This document shows, one piece after another, positions 35,498-44,423 of a stretch of DNA of 64,000 nucleotides. Every line of letters begins with the position of its first letter. Position 1 is the first letter of the stretch. The DNA is from Cellulomonas sp. JZ18 (GTDB taxonomy: Bacteria; Actinomycetota; Actinomycetes; Actinomycetales; Cellulomonadaceae). The notes under the pieces are model-generated. The model made no database searches, was not told the origin of the DNA, and saw only the letters and a list, made by a program, of their open reading frames with translations. The position numbers and the translations under genes were made by a program. The stretch lies in assembly GCF_009720485.1 (NCBI RefSeq), contig NZ_CP045245.1:310001-374000 (forward strand), in the 5' to 3' direction.

Positions 35498-36607
35498 GTG
35501 AACGTCTCGTCGTCCGTCGTCGCCACCGCGTTCGTCGTGGCGTCCGCCGTCCTCGCACCGCCGGCCGTCGCGGCGCCGCCGCCCGCGCCCCCGGCGCTCG
35601 CCTGCGGCGCGTCGGTCGAGGGGACCGTCGTCCTCGACCGCGACCTCGTCTGCACGACGACGCCGGGGCTCGTCCTGACCCTCGGCGCCACCCTGGACCT
35701 CGGCGGGCACGTGCTTCGCGGGCCCGGCGAGGGGACGGCGCTGGTGGTGGACGCCGGAGCGGGCACGGGGCCGGTCTCGGTCGTGGGCGGAACGGTGCGG
35801 GGGTGGGCGGCGGGGCTGCAGGTGCACGAGGCGCAGGCGACGGTGCGGGGCGTGACGTTCGACGGGATCGCCGGGTCCGCGGTGGAAGGGCTCCACGGGG
35901 CCGGCGTCACGCTCGAGTCCTCGACCGTCCGGCGCAGCGGTGCGGGCGTCAACGCCTGGTTCTTCAGCGGCGTGACGATCACCGGATCGCGGTTCCTCGA
36001 CAACGGCACGGGTGTGACCGCCGGCTCCGACAGCGGCCTGACCGTGACCGGGTCGGTCTTCGAGGGCAACGCGACCGCCGTCCTGTGCGACGAGTCGTAC
36101 GCCGAGGTGAGGGGCACGCGCCTGGTCCGCAACACCACGGCCGTCCACTTCGACTGGTGCACAAGCAGCCGGCTGCACGACAGCGAGCTGGTCCGCAACG
36201 GCGTGGCCCTGCGGACGACGTACCCGTCGGTGCACCGCGACGAGTCCGAGGGCAATCAGGTGTTCCGCAACCGGTTCGACCGGAACGACGTCGCGGTCGA
36301 CCTCCGGCTCAACGCCCACCTCCAGGACAACCGCTTCACCCGCAACGGCGTCGGGGTGCGCGCGCTGACGGCCGGCACACTGCAGGAGATCGGACTCATC
36401 GCGATGGAGCGGAACGTGCTCGACCGCAACGGTGACGCCGTCGTCGTCGACACCAAGGTCCGCATGCGGGACAACGTCGCCACGCGCAGCACGGGGTGGG
36501 GCATCCACGCGCCCCGGGCGGTGGACCTCGGCGGCAACGTCGCGTGGGGCAACGGGCGCGAACCGCAGTGCACCGGCGTGGTGTGCGCGGGACGTCCCCG
36601 GTCCTGA
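35498..36607 (+). CDS. Secreted right-handed beta-helix protein (NosD-like)
   Basis: Exported 369-aa protein. The signal peptide VVATAFVVASAVLAPPAVAA is cleaved near residue 25. The rest is built of parallel beta-helix rungs with recurring VxGxxFxxN patterns, for example TITGSRFLDNGTGVTAGSDSGLTVTGSVFEGNATAV. Eight cysteines occur in the mature chain. It resembles NosD/pectate-lyase-like fold proteins, but no catalytic Asp/Lys set of a known polysaccharide lyase is obvious. The GTG at 35498 has only a weak G-rich ribosome site. It could act on or bind a polysaccharide; unproven. Confidence 0.72.
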   Translation: MNVSSSVVATAFVVASAVLAPPAVAAPPPAPPALACGASVEGTVVLDRDLVCTTTPGLVLTLGATLDLGGHVLRGPGEGTALVVDAGAGTGPVSVVGGTVRGWAAGLQVHEAQATVRGVTFDGIAGSAVEGLHGAGVTLESSTVRRSGAGVNAWFFSGVTITGSRFLDNGTGVTAGSDSGLTVTGSVFEGNATAVLCDESYAEVRGTRLVRNTTAVHFDWCTSSRLHDSELVRNGVALRTTYPSVHRDESEGNQVFRNRFDRNDVAVDLRLNAHLQDNRFTRNGVGVRALTAGTLQEIGLIAMERNVLDRNGDAVVVDTKVRMRDNVATRSTGWGIHAPRAVDLGGNVAWGNGREPQCTGVVCAGRPRS

Positions 36608-36726
36608 CACCGGTGGGACCGGCCGTGGTGCCGAGGTGTGGTCCCGCCGCGCCGTCCGGGTGAGCGTGCGCGGCGCGGCCGGCCGCCGGGCCCGACCGGG
36701 GTGGCGCGTCGGGGAGGATGACGGTC

Positions 36727-37688
36727 GTGACCGACGACGTGATCCGCACCCCCGACGTGCAGCCGGCGGAGCCCCTCCTGCCGTTCTCCGGGCTGCTGGC
36801 GATGCTCGAGCCCCTCGACGAGTTCCGGGGGACGGTCCCTCACCCGAGGAGGTCGTGGCGGCGTTCCCGCAGTGGGCGTCCGTCGACGTCGAGGACGTGA
36901 CGGTCGACGGGCCGAACGGGCCCGTGCCGGCGCGGCTGTACCGGCCCGGCGGGCCCGACGCGGCACCCGTACGGGCGGCGTGCGTGTGGGTGCACGGCGG
37001 CGCGTTCGTGATGGGCACGCTCGACATGGCGGAGTCCCACGCCGTGGGGCTGGCGCTCGCCCACCGCGGCGTCGGGGTGCTGGCCCTCGACTACCGCAAG
37101 GCGCTGCGGGGTGTGCGGCACCCGGTGCCGCTCGAGGACGTCGCGGCGGGGTGGGCGTGGGCGAGGGAGCACGCCGACCTGCTGGGCGTCGCGGCGGACG
37201 ACCTGCACCTCGGCGGTGCGTCCGCCGGTGGCGCGCTCGTCGCCGGGCTGACGCTGCGCCTGCGCGACCGCGGTGAGCCGCTGCCGCGCTCGCTGGTCCT
37301 CGCCTACACGGCGGTGCACCCGGGGCCCGTCGGCCCGCCGGAGGAGCTCGCCCGCATCCGCCGCGTGACCGGCGACGCCTTCGCGGACGACTTCATGGCC
37401 GCGTGCTGCGCCAACTACGCGGGCGACGCGATCGGCGACCCGTACGCGTTCGCGGCGAACGGCGACCCCACCGGGCTGCCGCCGACGCTCGTGCTCACGT
37501 GCGAGCTCGACGTGCTGCGGTTCTCGGCCGAGGAGTGGGCCCGGGTGGCGGCCGAGGCCGGCGTCGACGTCGTGCTGGAGGACCTGCCCGGCGCCCGGCA
37601 CGGCGTCCTGGACCAGCCGACGACGCCGCACGGCCGCGCGATGACGCAGCGCATCGGCGACTGGCTCCTGTCGCACCCCGACGCCTGA
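36727..37688 (+). CDS. Alpha/beta hydrolase, HSL family (frameshifted)
   Basis: Carboxylesterase-like enzyme, 320 aa after restoring one G at 36827-36831. This gives EFRGDGPSPEEVVAAFPQW at the join. The oxyanion-hole motif CVWVHGGAFVMGTLD, nucleophile elbow GGASAGGALVAG, acidic residue in LVLTCELDVLR and the His in GARHGVLD define the hormone-sensitive-lipase family, which cleaves short-chain esters. The GTG at 36727 is preferred over the ATG at 36718 because GGGGAGG touches the latter directly. No signal peptide, so cytoplasmic. A 24-bp-stem terminator follows. Confidence 0.8.
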
Positions 37689-37690
37689 CC

Positions 37691-37756
37691 CACGACGAAC
37701 CCGGACTTCTGCACGTCCGCGAGCGGGTTCCGGTGCAGAAGCCCGGGTTCGTCGTG
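37691..37756. terminator. Long bidirectional terminator hairpin
   Basis: 24-nt arms 37691-37714 and 37733-37756 are complementary with one mismatch; 18-nt loop. It lies between the convergent hydrolase and DUF1801 genes and is the longest stem in the window. Confidence 0.75.
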
Positions 37757-37796
37757 CGAGGGGCGGAGGGGCGGACGGCGGGAGGGGGAGGGCCCG

Positions 37797-38246
37797 TCAG
37801 CCCGCGGCGCGGCGCAGGAGCTCACCGATGCGGGTGCGCTCGGCGTCCGTCATCGCCGTGAGGGCGTACGAGACCGGCCACATCGTGCCGTCGTCCAGCG
37901 TGGCGACGTCGTTGAAGCCGATGGTCGCGTAGCGGGTGCCGAACTTCTCCGCCGCCTGGAAGAACACGAGGACCTTGCCGTCCTTGGCGTACGCCGGCAT
38001 GCCGTACCAGGTGCGCGGCGTCAGGTGCGGGGCGTGCTCCTTGACGAGCGCGTGGATGCCCTCGGCGAGCACGCGGTCGGCCTCGGGCATCTCGGCGATC
38101 TTCGCGAGGACCTCGGGCTCCGGGTCCGCCTTGCTGCCGCGCCGGGCCTTCTTCACCTCGGCGGCGCGCTCCTTCATCGCGGCGCGCTCCTCGGCGCTGA
38201 ACGCGCCCTTCTCGGTCTCGCTCGCGTCGGTGCGGGTGTCGGTCAT
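37797..38246 (-). CDS. DUF1801 (YdhG-like) protein
   Basis: 149-aa cytoplasmic protein. A charged helical N-terminus (EKGAFSAEERAAMKERAAEVKKARRGSK) precedes the DUF1801 core: HAPHLTPRTWYGMPAYAKDGKVLVFFQAAEKFGTRYATIGF, with the family's WYGMPAY signature. Relatives have been proposed as frataxin-like iron chaperones, but that role is not secure. The ATG at 38246 is preceded by GGGAGG, and TAGCAT about 33 bp upstream is a plausible -10 element giving a short leader. Confidence 0.85.
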   Translation of the reverse strand: MTDTRTDASETEKGAFSAEERAAMKERAAEVKKARRGSKADPEPEVLAKIAEMPEADRVLAEGIHALVKEHAPHLTPRTWYGMPAYAKDGKVLVFFQAAEKFGTRYATIGFNDVATLDDGTMWPVSYALTAMTDAERTRIGELLRRAAG

Positions 38247-38339
38247 GGGGTCCTCCCGGGGCGGCTCGTCGTGACGTCCTCATGCTAGGGACGCGGGTTG
38301 ACCTGGGACTTCTTCGTTCCTGACCACCTGCACGCGACG

Positions 38340-39263
38340 TCAGCCGCGGACGACGCGCGCGACGAACGCGTCGAGACCGGCCGCCGACCGCCGCCAGCCC
38401 GCCGGCCGGTCGTGCACCACCCAGGCGCGCTCGCGCACGGCGTGCAGCACCTCGTGGACGGCCAGCCGCTCGGCGGCCCGCGGGCCGGCGTCGCCGTACC
38501 CGTCGAGCAGCGCGTCGACGTCGTCGTGCCGGTGGCCGCGCACGTGCCGGACCGTCTGCGCCAGGTCGACCAGCGGGTCGTCCCACCCGGCGCGCTCCCA
38601 GTCGACGAGCCCCGACGGCCGGTCGTCCGCGTCGACCAGCAGGTTGCCGCCGGTGACGTCGCGGTGGCACAGGACGGGCCCGGGGCAGGCGGCCAGCGCG
38701 TCGCGGTGGGCGACGACGAACGCGTCGACGTCCCGGGCGAGAGCGGGATCGCCGCCGAGGCGGACGTGCTCCGCGAGCGTCGCGCGCGCTCGCTCCCGCA
38801 CCGCGGACCACGCGTCCGGCCACCCCGCCCCGCCCACGAGGCCGCCGTACCGCTCGCCACGCACGGCGTGCACGTGGCGCAGCGCCTCGCCCGCGGACCG
38901 CCAGACCGCCGCCGACGTGGCGACCGTGCTCGCGTCGCGCCGGTCCGCCCACCGCACGCCCGGCAGCCGGCTCATGAGCAGGTGGTCGGCCGCGCCGACG
39001 CGCCCGAGCGCGAGCGGGACCGGCACGGGCACCTGCGACCGGCCGGCGAGCCGCCCGAGCGCGGCGATCTCGGTCGCCGCGCGGTCCGTGGCGTCCGCCG
39101 CGTACAGCTTGAGCACGAACGCGCGCCCGCGGCCGTCCCGCACGCCGACCACGTGCCCGACCGCGCCCTGCACCGACGGCGCCCAGTCGTCGAGGACGAG
39201 ACCGGGCACCGCCGGTGCGAGCGCGTCGAGCGCCGCCGCGACCGCGGCCGGTGGGACGCCCAC
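38340..39263 (-). CDS. Aminoglycoside phosphotransferase family kinase
   Basis: 307-aa protein kinase-like small-molecule kinase. It has an N-lobe with AFVLKLYAADATDRAATEI (Lys), LLMSRLPGVRW, catalytic loop LCHRDVTGGNLLVD (HxDxxxxN) and metal site GLVDWERAGWDDPLVDLAQTV. The family phosphorylates antibiotics, choline, homoserine or sugars; nothing here shows resistance to a particular drug. The GTG start lies 5 bp after the alcohol dehydrogenase stop, so the two genes form an operon. Confidence 0.8.
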   Translation of the reverse strand: MGVPPAAVAAALDALAPAVPGLVLDDWAPSVQGAVGHVVGVRDGRGRAFVLKLYAADATDRAATEIAALGRLAGRSQVPVPVPLALGRVGAADHLLMSRLPGVRWADRRDASTVATSAAVWRSAGEALRHVHAVRGERYGGLVGGAGWPDAWSAVRERARATLAEHVRLGGDPALARDVDAFVVAHRDALAACPGPVLCHRDVTGGNLLVDADDRPSGLVDWERAGWDDPLVDLAQTVRHVRGHRHDDVDALLDGYGDAGPRAAERLAVHEVLHAVRERAWVVHDRPAGWRRSAAGLDAFVARVVRG

Positions 39264-39268
39264 GCCCG

Positions 39269-40417
39269 TCAGGGCCGGCCGTGCGGGTGCAGCAGCACCT
39301 TCGTCCAGCCGTCCTCGCGCGCGTCGAAGTGCGCGTACGCGTCCGGCCCCTCGTCGAGGCCCAGGTGGTGCGACACGATGAAGGAGGGCTTCGCCCGCCC
39401 GGCGACGATCAGGTCGCGCAGCTGCCGGTTGTAGCGCATGACCGGCGCCTGCCCGGTGCCCAGGTGCTGGCCCTTCGCGAACAGCTGCCCGAACTGGAAC
39501 GGGATGCGCCCCTCCTTCGCCTGCTCGGTCGCGGCGCCCGGGTCCTCGGGTGCGTACACGCCGACGACCCCGATGCCGCCGGTGCTGCGCACGACCTGCA
39601 CGAGGTTGTCGAGCACGAGCTCCGGGTGCTCCTCGCCGGTGTGGTCGTGCGCCTGGTACCCGACGGCCTCGACGCCGCAGTCGGTGCCACGTCCCTGGGT
39701 CGCGTCCAGGATCTGCTCGACCGGGCTGCCGGCCGACAGGTCGACGCCGACCGCGCCGACCGACTCGGCGAGGCGCAGCCGGTCCGCCTCCTTGTCGACG
39801 ACGAAGACGCGCGCCGCGCCCTGGATCAGCGCCGCGTACGCGGCCATCAGGCCGACGGGGCCGGCGCCGAACACTGCGACGTCGTCGCCCGGGCTCACGC
39901 CGGCCAGCGCGGTGCCGTGCCATCCGGTCGGGAAGATGTCGCTCAGCATCGCGAAGTCGTCCTCGTGCTCGGTGCCCTCGGGCAGCTCGAGCAGGTTGAC
40001 GTCGGCGTACGGGACGCGCAGGTACTCGGCCTGGCCGCCGGGGTAGGGGCCCATGTTGGCGTACCCGTACGCGGCGCCGTCCATGCCCTCGGTCGGGTTG
40101 GTGCGCGTGCAGTACGACGTCCACCCGTGCAGGCAGTTGCGGCACGTGCCGCACGCGATGTTGAACGGCACGCTCACGCGGTCGCCGACCTTGATGCGGG
40201 TGACCGCCGGGCCGACCTCCTCGACGACGCCCATGTTCTCGTGACCGAGCACGGTGCCGCCCTCGACGGCCGTGCGGCCCTCGTACATGTGCAGGTCGGA
40301 GCCGCAGATGTTCGTGGTGGTGAGCCGGATGACGGCGTCGGTCGGCTGCTCGACGCGGGCGTCGGGGACGTCCTGGACGGTGACCTTGCGGGGGCCTTCG
40401 TAGACGAGTGCGCGCAC
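39269..40417 (-). CDS. Zinc-dependent alcohol/formaldehyde dehydrogenase
   Basis: 382-aa medium-chain dehydrogenase of the glutathione-independent formaldehyde dehydrogenase branch. It has the catalytic zinc ligand CGSDLHMYEG, GHENMGVVEEVG (the GHE zinc motif), the structural-zinc cysteines CGTCRNCLHGWTSYC, and the NAD site VAVFGAGPVGLMAAYAAL. LSDIFPTGWHGT and the large insertion HDHTGEEHPELVLDNLV are typical of that branch. The GTG at 40417 has AGGAGGA 3 nt upstream. It heads an operon with the APH-type kinase. Confidence 0.9.
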   Translation of the reverse strand: MRALVYEGPRKVTVQDVPDARVEQPTDAVIRLTTTNICGSDLHMYEGRTAVEGGTVLGHENMGVVEEVGPAVTRIKVGDRVSVPFNIACGTCRNCLHGWTSYCTRTNPTEGMDGAAYGYANMGPYPGGQAEYLRVPYADVNLLELPEGTEHEDDFAMLSDIFPTGWHGTALAGVSPGDDVAVFGAGPVGLMAAYAALIQGAARVFVVDKEADRLRLAESVGAVGVDLSAGSPVEQILDATQGRGTDCGVEAVGYQAHDHTGEEHPELVLDNLVQVVRSTGGIGVVGVYAPEDPGAATEQAKEGRIPFQFGQLFAKGQHLGTGQAPVMRYNRQLRDLIVAGRAKPSFIVSHHLGLDEGPDAYAHFDAREDGWTKVLLHPHGRP

Positions 40418-40604
40418 GGCTCCTCCTGGGGCACGGGGTCGGTGGTGCGCGCCGCTCGACGCGCCGGGAGCGGCACCGGGTGCCGTCCCTCCTTCCCACC
40501 CTGCGCCCGCGCTCCTGGACGCGCACCCGGGACGCCCGGTCGCGCACGGCACGCCGCTACGCTCCTCACGGCCGGGGCGCCGTGCGCCGGACGGAGGAGG
40601 GGCC

Positions 40605-41180
40605 GTGGTCCGCGACGTGGACGGACTGAAGCGGAAGGCCGAGGAGGGCCGCATCACGGCGGCGGAGATGGCGCAGGTGGTGGCCGCGATCGAGGGCGGC
40701 GCCGCGGGGACGCACCTCGTGCAGCTCCTGGGCGTCGTCGGCCGAGCCGGCCGGCCCGGCGACGCCCCGCTGCTCGCGCGGTTCCTCGGCCGGCGCGAGG
40801 ACCCGGACGTCGCCGCCTGGGCACTGCACCTGCTCGGCACGCAGTGGCGTCGGCTCGACCTCGTGCGCGAGACCCTGCTGGAGGTCCTCCCGGGAGCGGG
40901 GTGGGACCCGTTCGGAGACGTGCAGGGCGCTGCGGTGACGGCGGCCGGCGTGCTCCTCTCGGAGCGCCAGGACCCGGAGCTCCTCGAGGCGCTCCTGGAC
41001 GCGGCCGTGAGGGCCGAGGACGTCCACGAGGTGCGGCACCGGGGCGTCGCCCTCGCAGTCGCGCTCGGCGACGGTCCCCGTCCGCGGGTGCCGGTCCGTG
41101 CGGAGATGCCGGCGTGGTCGGCCGCCCTGCGGGCCCGTGCGTGGGAGCGCCTCGCGAGGGAGCGCGCGGTGAGACCCTGA
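40605..41180 (+). CDS. Hypothetical helical-repeat protein
   Basis: 191 aa, not recognised. The predicted structure is almost entirely helical with HEAT-like pairs: HLVQLLGVVGRAGRPGDAPLLARFLGRREDPDVAAWALHLLG and AAVTAAGVLLSERQDPELLEALLDAAVRA. Similar repeat proteins occur among contact-dependent immunity proteins, but no toxin gene is nearby. The GTG has GGAGGAGGGG 3-11 nt upstream and TACGCT at 40558 as a possible -10. Divergent from the alcohol dehydrogenase. Confidence 0.65.
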   Translation: MVRDVDGLKRKAEEGRITAAEMAQVVAAIEGGAAGTHLVQLLGVVGRAGRPGDAPLLARFLGRREDPDVAAWALHLLGTQWRRLDLVRETLLEVLPGAGWDPFGDVQGAAVTAAGVLLSERQDPELLEALLDAAVRAEDVHEVRHRGVALAVALGDGPRPRVPVRAEMPAWSAALRARAWERLARERAVRP

Positions 41181-41189
41181 CGGCGACGA

Positions 41190-41220
41190 CCCCGTCCCCC
41201 GGTGCAGGCGGGGGACGGGG
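41190..41220. terminator. Bidirectional terminator
   Basis: CCCCGTCCCCC (41190-41200) pairs perfectly with GGGGGACGGGG (41210-41220); lies between convergent genes. Confidence 0.7.
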
Positions 41221-41265
41221 CCGTCGGGTCGGTGCGGGCGCGGGCTCCGCTACGCGGTGGGGCGG

Positions 41266-42666
41266 TCAGCCCTCAGTGCCGTGCTCGTGCTCGTGGTCGT
41301 GCTCGTGGTCGTGCTCGGCGTGCTCCTCGGCGGTCTCGCCCGCGTGCTCGGCGTGCTCCTCGGCCGTCTCGCCGGCGTGCTCGTCGCCGTGGGCGTGCGG
41401 CGCGCGGCCGGGGGCGGACGTGATCTCGTTCGGCGTCACGTCGAGCGTCACCTCGTTCCAGACCTCACCGGTCTCGACGTCCACCGCCAGGACGCGGTCC
41501 GTCGACGGGTCGGTGACGTAGGCGGTGCCGTCGAGGACGTGGATCGCCGGGCGCGGCTCCTGCCACTCCATCGGCTCCTCCCAGGCGTCGATCACGGGGA
41601 TCGAGCGCGTGAGCGTCGCGGTCGCCGGGTCGATCACGTGGATCTGCCCGTCGGTGCCCAGCACGAGCGCCTCGCCGGCGTCGCCGCGGGCGAGCGAGCG
41701 GAACGTGTACGACGAGGGCAGGTCGACGACGCGCAGGGTGCCCGCGGCGGTGTCGGTGATGGTGACGCGCGTCGGACGCTCGAGCTCGGCGTCCTTGTCC
41801 GTCTTGTAGTCGCCCAGCACGTACGGCGAGTCCTCGTGGCCGGCCTGGTTGCCGATGCGGCCGTAGGCGTCGGGCGCCTGGACCTTGGTGACGGACTGGC
41901 CGGAGACGATGACGATGCCGTCCTGGCAGCCGACCGTCACGACGTCGTTCGCGGCGACGGCCTCGCCGTGCACGCCGGGGCACTGGTCGGTCGCGGCGAT
42001 CTCGGTGTCGTCCGCGCCGAGCAGGCGCACGCCCGTGCGCTCGTCCTCCGTGCCGTCCGAGACGACCATCGTGTCGTCGGTGCGCACGACGGCGACGCCG
42101 TGGTGCGCCGACGGGGCCCGGTACTCGCGGACCACGGCGTCCTCGCCCTCGGCGACCGCGGCGGGGTCGACGACGGTGACCTCGCCGGTGCCGTCCGCGA
42201 ACAGCGCGAGCGTGTCGCCGTGGACGACCGCGTGCCCGGGCTCGTCGGCCTCGAACACCGTGTCGGTGAGCACGGGGTCCGACGTCCAGTAGTGGTCGTG
42301 GTCGCCGTGCGGCTGGGCCCAGGTGCCGGCGTCGAGGACCTGGAAGCCGCCCTCCGTCGACACCATGACGTGCCGGCCGTCGCCCGCGGGGTTCACGCGC
42401 AGGAAGCCGTCGGCCTCGATGGTGTCGACCGTCTCGAGCGTGGTGGCGTCGAGGACGACCAGGCCGCCGTCGTACGTCAGGACGAGGCGCGGCGTGACGG
42501 CCGCCGCCTCGGTCTTCGTGGCCGTCGCCTCGGCGGAGGCGGACGGGGTGGACGAGGCGGCGGGCTCGGACGAGCCGCCGGCGCAGGCGCCGAGGAGCGC
42601 GAGCGGCAGGGCGAGGGCGGCGAGGCGCACGCCGGCGCGGCGCGGTCGGGTGACGGGGTGGTTCAT
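41266..42666 (-). CDS. aztD: Zinc metallochaperone AztD-like lipoprotein
   Basis: Exported zinc-binding beta-propeller of 466 aa. The lipobox LPLALLGAC places the lipidated Cys near residue 28. A Ser/Ala/Thr linker and seven-bladed-propeller-like repeats follow (LVLTYDGGLVVLDATTLETV, IHVIDPATATLTRSIPVI, AIHVLDGTAYVTDPSTDRV). Inner histidines (HGDHDHYW, SAHHGVAVV) match the zinc sites expected of AztD, which hands zinc to the AztC receptor in Paracoccus. The C-terminal tail is extremely His/Glu-rich (HDHEHDHEHEHGTEG). No AztABC genes adjoin it; metNIQ does. The ATG lies 6 nt after TACGGT. Confidence 0.82.
   Translation of the reverse strand: MNHPVTRPRRAGVRLAALALPLALLGACAGGSSEPAASSTPSASAEATATKTEAAAVTPRLVLTYDGGLVVLDATTLETVDTIEADGFLRVNPAGDGRHVMVSTEGGFQVLDAGTWAQPHGDHDHYWTSDPVLTDTVFEADEPGHAVVHGDTLALFADGTGEVTVVDPAAVAEGEDAVVREYRAPSAHHGVAVVRTDDTMVVSDGTEDERTGVRLLGADDTEIAATDQCPGVHGEAVAANDVVTVGCQDGIVIVSGQSVTKVQAPDAYGRIGNQAGHEDSPYVLGDYKTDKDAELERPTRVTITDTAAGTLRVVDLPSSYTFRSLARGDAGEALVLGTDGQIHVIDPATATLTRSIPVIDAWEEPMEWQEPRPAIHVLDGTAYVTDPSTDRVLAVDVETGEVWNEVTLDVTPNEITSAPGRAPHAHGDEHAGETAEEHAEHAGETAEEHAEHDHEHDHEHEHGTEG
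41317..41382 (-). repeat. 33-bp tandem repeat, two copies, in AztD tail
   Basis: Two units encode HAGETAEEHAE, ahead of the His-Glu-His-Asp tail. Confidence 0.75.
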
Positions 42667-42672
42667 GTCACG

Positions 42673-42678
42673 ACCGTA
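42673..42678 (-). promoter_or_regulatory. -10 element of aztD
   Basis: TACGGT on the minus strand, 6 nt before the ATG. Upstream TTTTTGCAAACGTGTCGC is locally AT-rich; no clear Zur dyad is seen. Confidence 0.5.
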
Positions 42679-42732
42679 ACCGAGACTGCGACACGTTTGC
42701 AAAAAGCCGTCGTGGTTGCGCCCGGCAACGAC

Positions 42733-42766
42733 GACGCCCGCCCCCGCGGCTGCGGGGACGGGCGTC
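42733..42766 (-). terminator. Terminator after metQ
   Basis: 15-nt arms 42733-42747 and 42752-42766 pair with one mismatch; 4-nt loop. Separates metNIQ from aztD. Confidence 0.7.
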
Positions 42767-42819
42767 CGGAGCGGTCGTCACCCCACGCGGTGCGAGGCGA
42801 GCGGGGACGGCGGCCGGCG

Positions 42820-43662
42820 TCAGAAGGCGGGGAGCACCTCGCCCGCGGGCCACCGCTCCTCGATGAACGCACGGACCTCGTCGGAGTGCAGGAGCTCGTC
42901 GAGGGTCACGATCGCCTCGTTCTCCTTGTCCTCCGAGCGCACGGCGAGGAAGTTCGCGTACGGGTTGTCCTCGCCCGACTCCAGGACGATCGCGTCCTCC
43001 GCCGGGTTCAGGCCCGCCTCGAGCGCGAAGTTGCCGTTGATGATCGCGGCGTCGACGTCCTGCAGCGACACGACGAGCTGCTCGGGCGCCGTCTCGACGA
43101 ACTGGAGGTTCTTCGGGTTGTCCTCGATGTCGAGCAGCGTCGGGTCGCCCTCGGTGTCGGCGAGCGTGATGAGCTCGGCCTCGACCAGCAGGTCCAGCGC
43201 GCGCGCCTGGTTGCCCGGGTCGTTCGTGATGCCGATCGTGCCGCCGTCGGGGATGTCCTCGACCGACTCGACCGACTCCGAGTACAGCCCGTAGGGCTCG
43301 ATGTGCACGCCCTCGAAGTGGTCGAAGTCGAAGCCCTGCTCCTCGACCTGCGCCTCGAAGTACGGCAGGTGCTGGAAGAAGTTCGCGTCGAGCTCGCCCT
43401 CGGCCAGCGCCGTGTTCGGCAGGACGTAGTCCGTGAACTCCTGGATCTCCAGCTCGATGCCCGCGTCGGCCGCGAGCTCGTCCTTCACGAACTGCAGGAT
43501 CTCGGCGTGCGGCACGGGGCTGGCGCCGACGACGAGGGTCGTGGTGCCCCCGGCCTCGGTCGCGCCGCCCTCGGGCTCGCTCTCCCCGCCGCCGCCCGCG
43601 CAGCCGGCCATCACCAGGGCCGCTGCGGACAGGACGGCTGCGGTGCGGACGGTTCGCTTCAT
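42820..43662 (-). CDS. metQ: Methionine ABC transporter substrate-binding lipoprotein
   Basis: NlpA-family receptor of 280 aa for methionine uptake. Signal and lipobox VLSAAALVMAGC, Cys near residue 20. The mature part has VVGASPVPHAEILQFVKDELA, ELDANFFQHLPYFEAQ, HIEPYGLYSESVESVEDIPDGGTIGITNDPGNQARALDLL and INGNFALEAGLNPAEDAI, all typical of MetQ. It is the last gene of metN-metI-metQ; the 80-bp gap before it is longer than the other junctions. Confidence 0.93.
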   Translation of the reverse strand: MKRTVRTAAVLSAAALVMAGCAGGGGESEPEGGATEAGGTTTLVVGASPVPHAEILQFVKDELAADAGIELEIQEFTDYVLPNTALAEGELDANFFQHLPYFEAQVEEQGFDFDHFEGVHIEPYGLYSESVESVEDIPDGGTIGITNDPGNQARALDLLVEAELITLADTEGDPTLLDIEDNPKNLQFVETAPEQLVVSLQDVDAAIINGNFALEAGLNPAEDAIVLESGEDNPYANFLAVRSEDKENEAIVTLDELLHSDEVRAFIEERWPAGEVLPAF

Positions 43663-43742
43663 GGGGGTGGTTCCTCTCGGTGCACGCCCTCGGGTCGAGG
43701 GCGGGGTCTGCGGGCCGGACGTCCCGGCCGTGGGGTGCGCGC

Positions 43743-44423
43743 TCACCGGTGGTCCAGACGGCGCGCGACCGCGTCGCCGGCGACCTGGACGAGCGTGACC
43801 AGGACGACGATGACGACGACGGACGTGTAGAGCACGGTGGCGTCGAAGCGCTGGAAGCCGTAGCTGATCGCGAGGAAGCCGAGGCCGCCGGCGCCGATCG
43901 CGCCGACCATCGCGGAGAAGCCGATCAGCGAGATGACGGTGACGGTGAACGCCGACACGATCGACGGCAGGGCCTCGCGCACGAGCACCTGCGACACCAC
44001 CTTCGCGGTGCTCGAGCCCATCACGCGGGCCGCCTCGACCTTGCCGGCGGCGACGTCCCGCACGGCGGTCTCGACCAGGCGCGCGAAGAACGGGATGGTC
44101 CCGATGCTGAGCGGGACCACGGCGGCCTGCCAGCCGAGGCTGGTGCCCACGATCGCGCGGGTCAGCGGGATGAGCGCGACCGCGAGGATGATGAAGGGCA
44201 GCGCGCGCAGCACGTTGACGACGACGCCGAGCACGGCGGACACGGTGCGGTTCGGCGTGAGGCCGTCGGGGGCGACCGACCGCAGCAGCAGCCCGAGCGG
44301 CAGCCCGACGACGAGCGTCACGAGCGCCGACAGCCCGACCATCTGCAGCGTCTCGACCGTCGCCTCGGGGAGCATCTGCGTGATGACGCGGTTCGACGTC
44401 AGCTCCGTCCAGAACCCGTCCAT
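43743..44423 (-). CDS. metI: Methionine ABC transporter permease
   Basis: 226-aa membrane subunit with five to six helices. The cytoplasmic coupling loop EAARVMGSSTAKVVSQVLVREALP is typical of MetI, and the C-terminal half has VISLIGFSAMVGAIGAGGLGFLAISYGFQRFD. Its start overlaps the metN stop by one base (TGATG), so translation is coupled to the ATPase. Confidence 0.94.
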   Translation of the reverse strand: MDGFWTELTSNRVITQMLPEATVETLQMVGLSALVTLVVGLPLGLLLRSVAPDGLTPNRTVSAVLGVVVNVLRALPFIILAVALIPLTRAIVGTSLGWQAAVVPLSIGTIPFFARLVETAVRDVAAGKVEAARVMGSSTAKVVSQVLVREALPSIVSAFTVTVISLIGFSAMVGAIGAGGLGFLAISYGFQRFDATVLYTSVVVIVVLVTLVQVAGDAVARRLDHR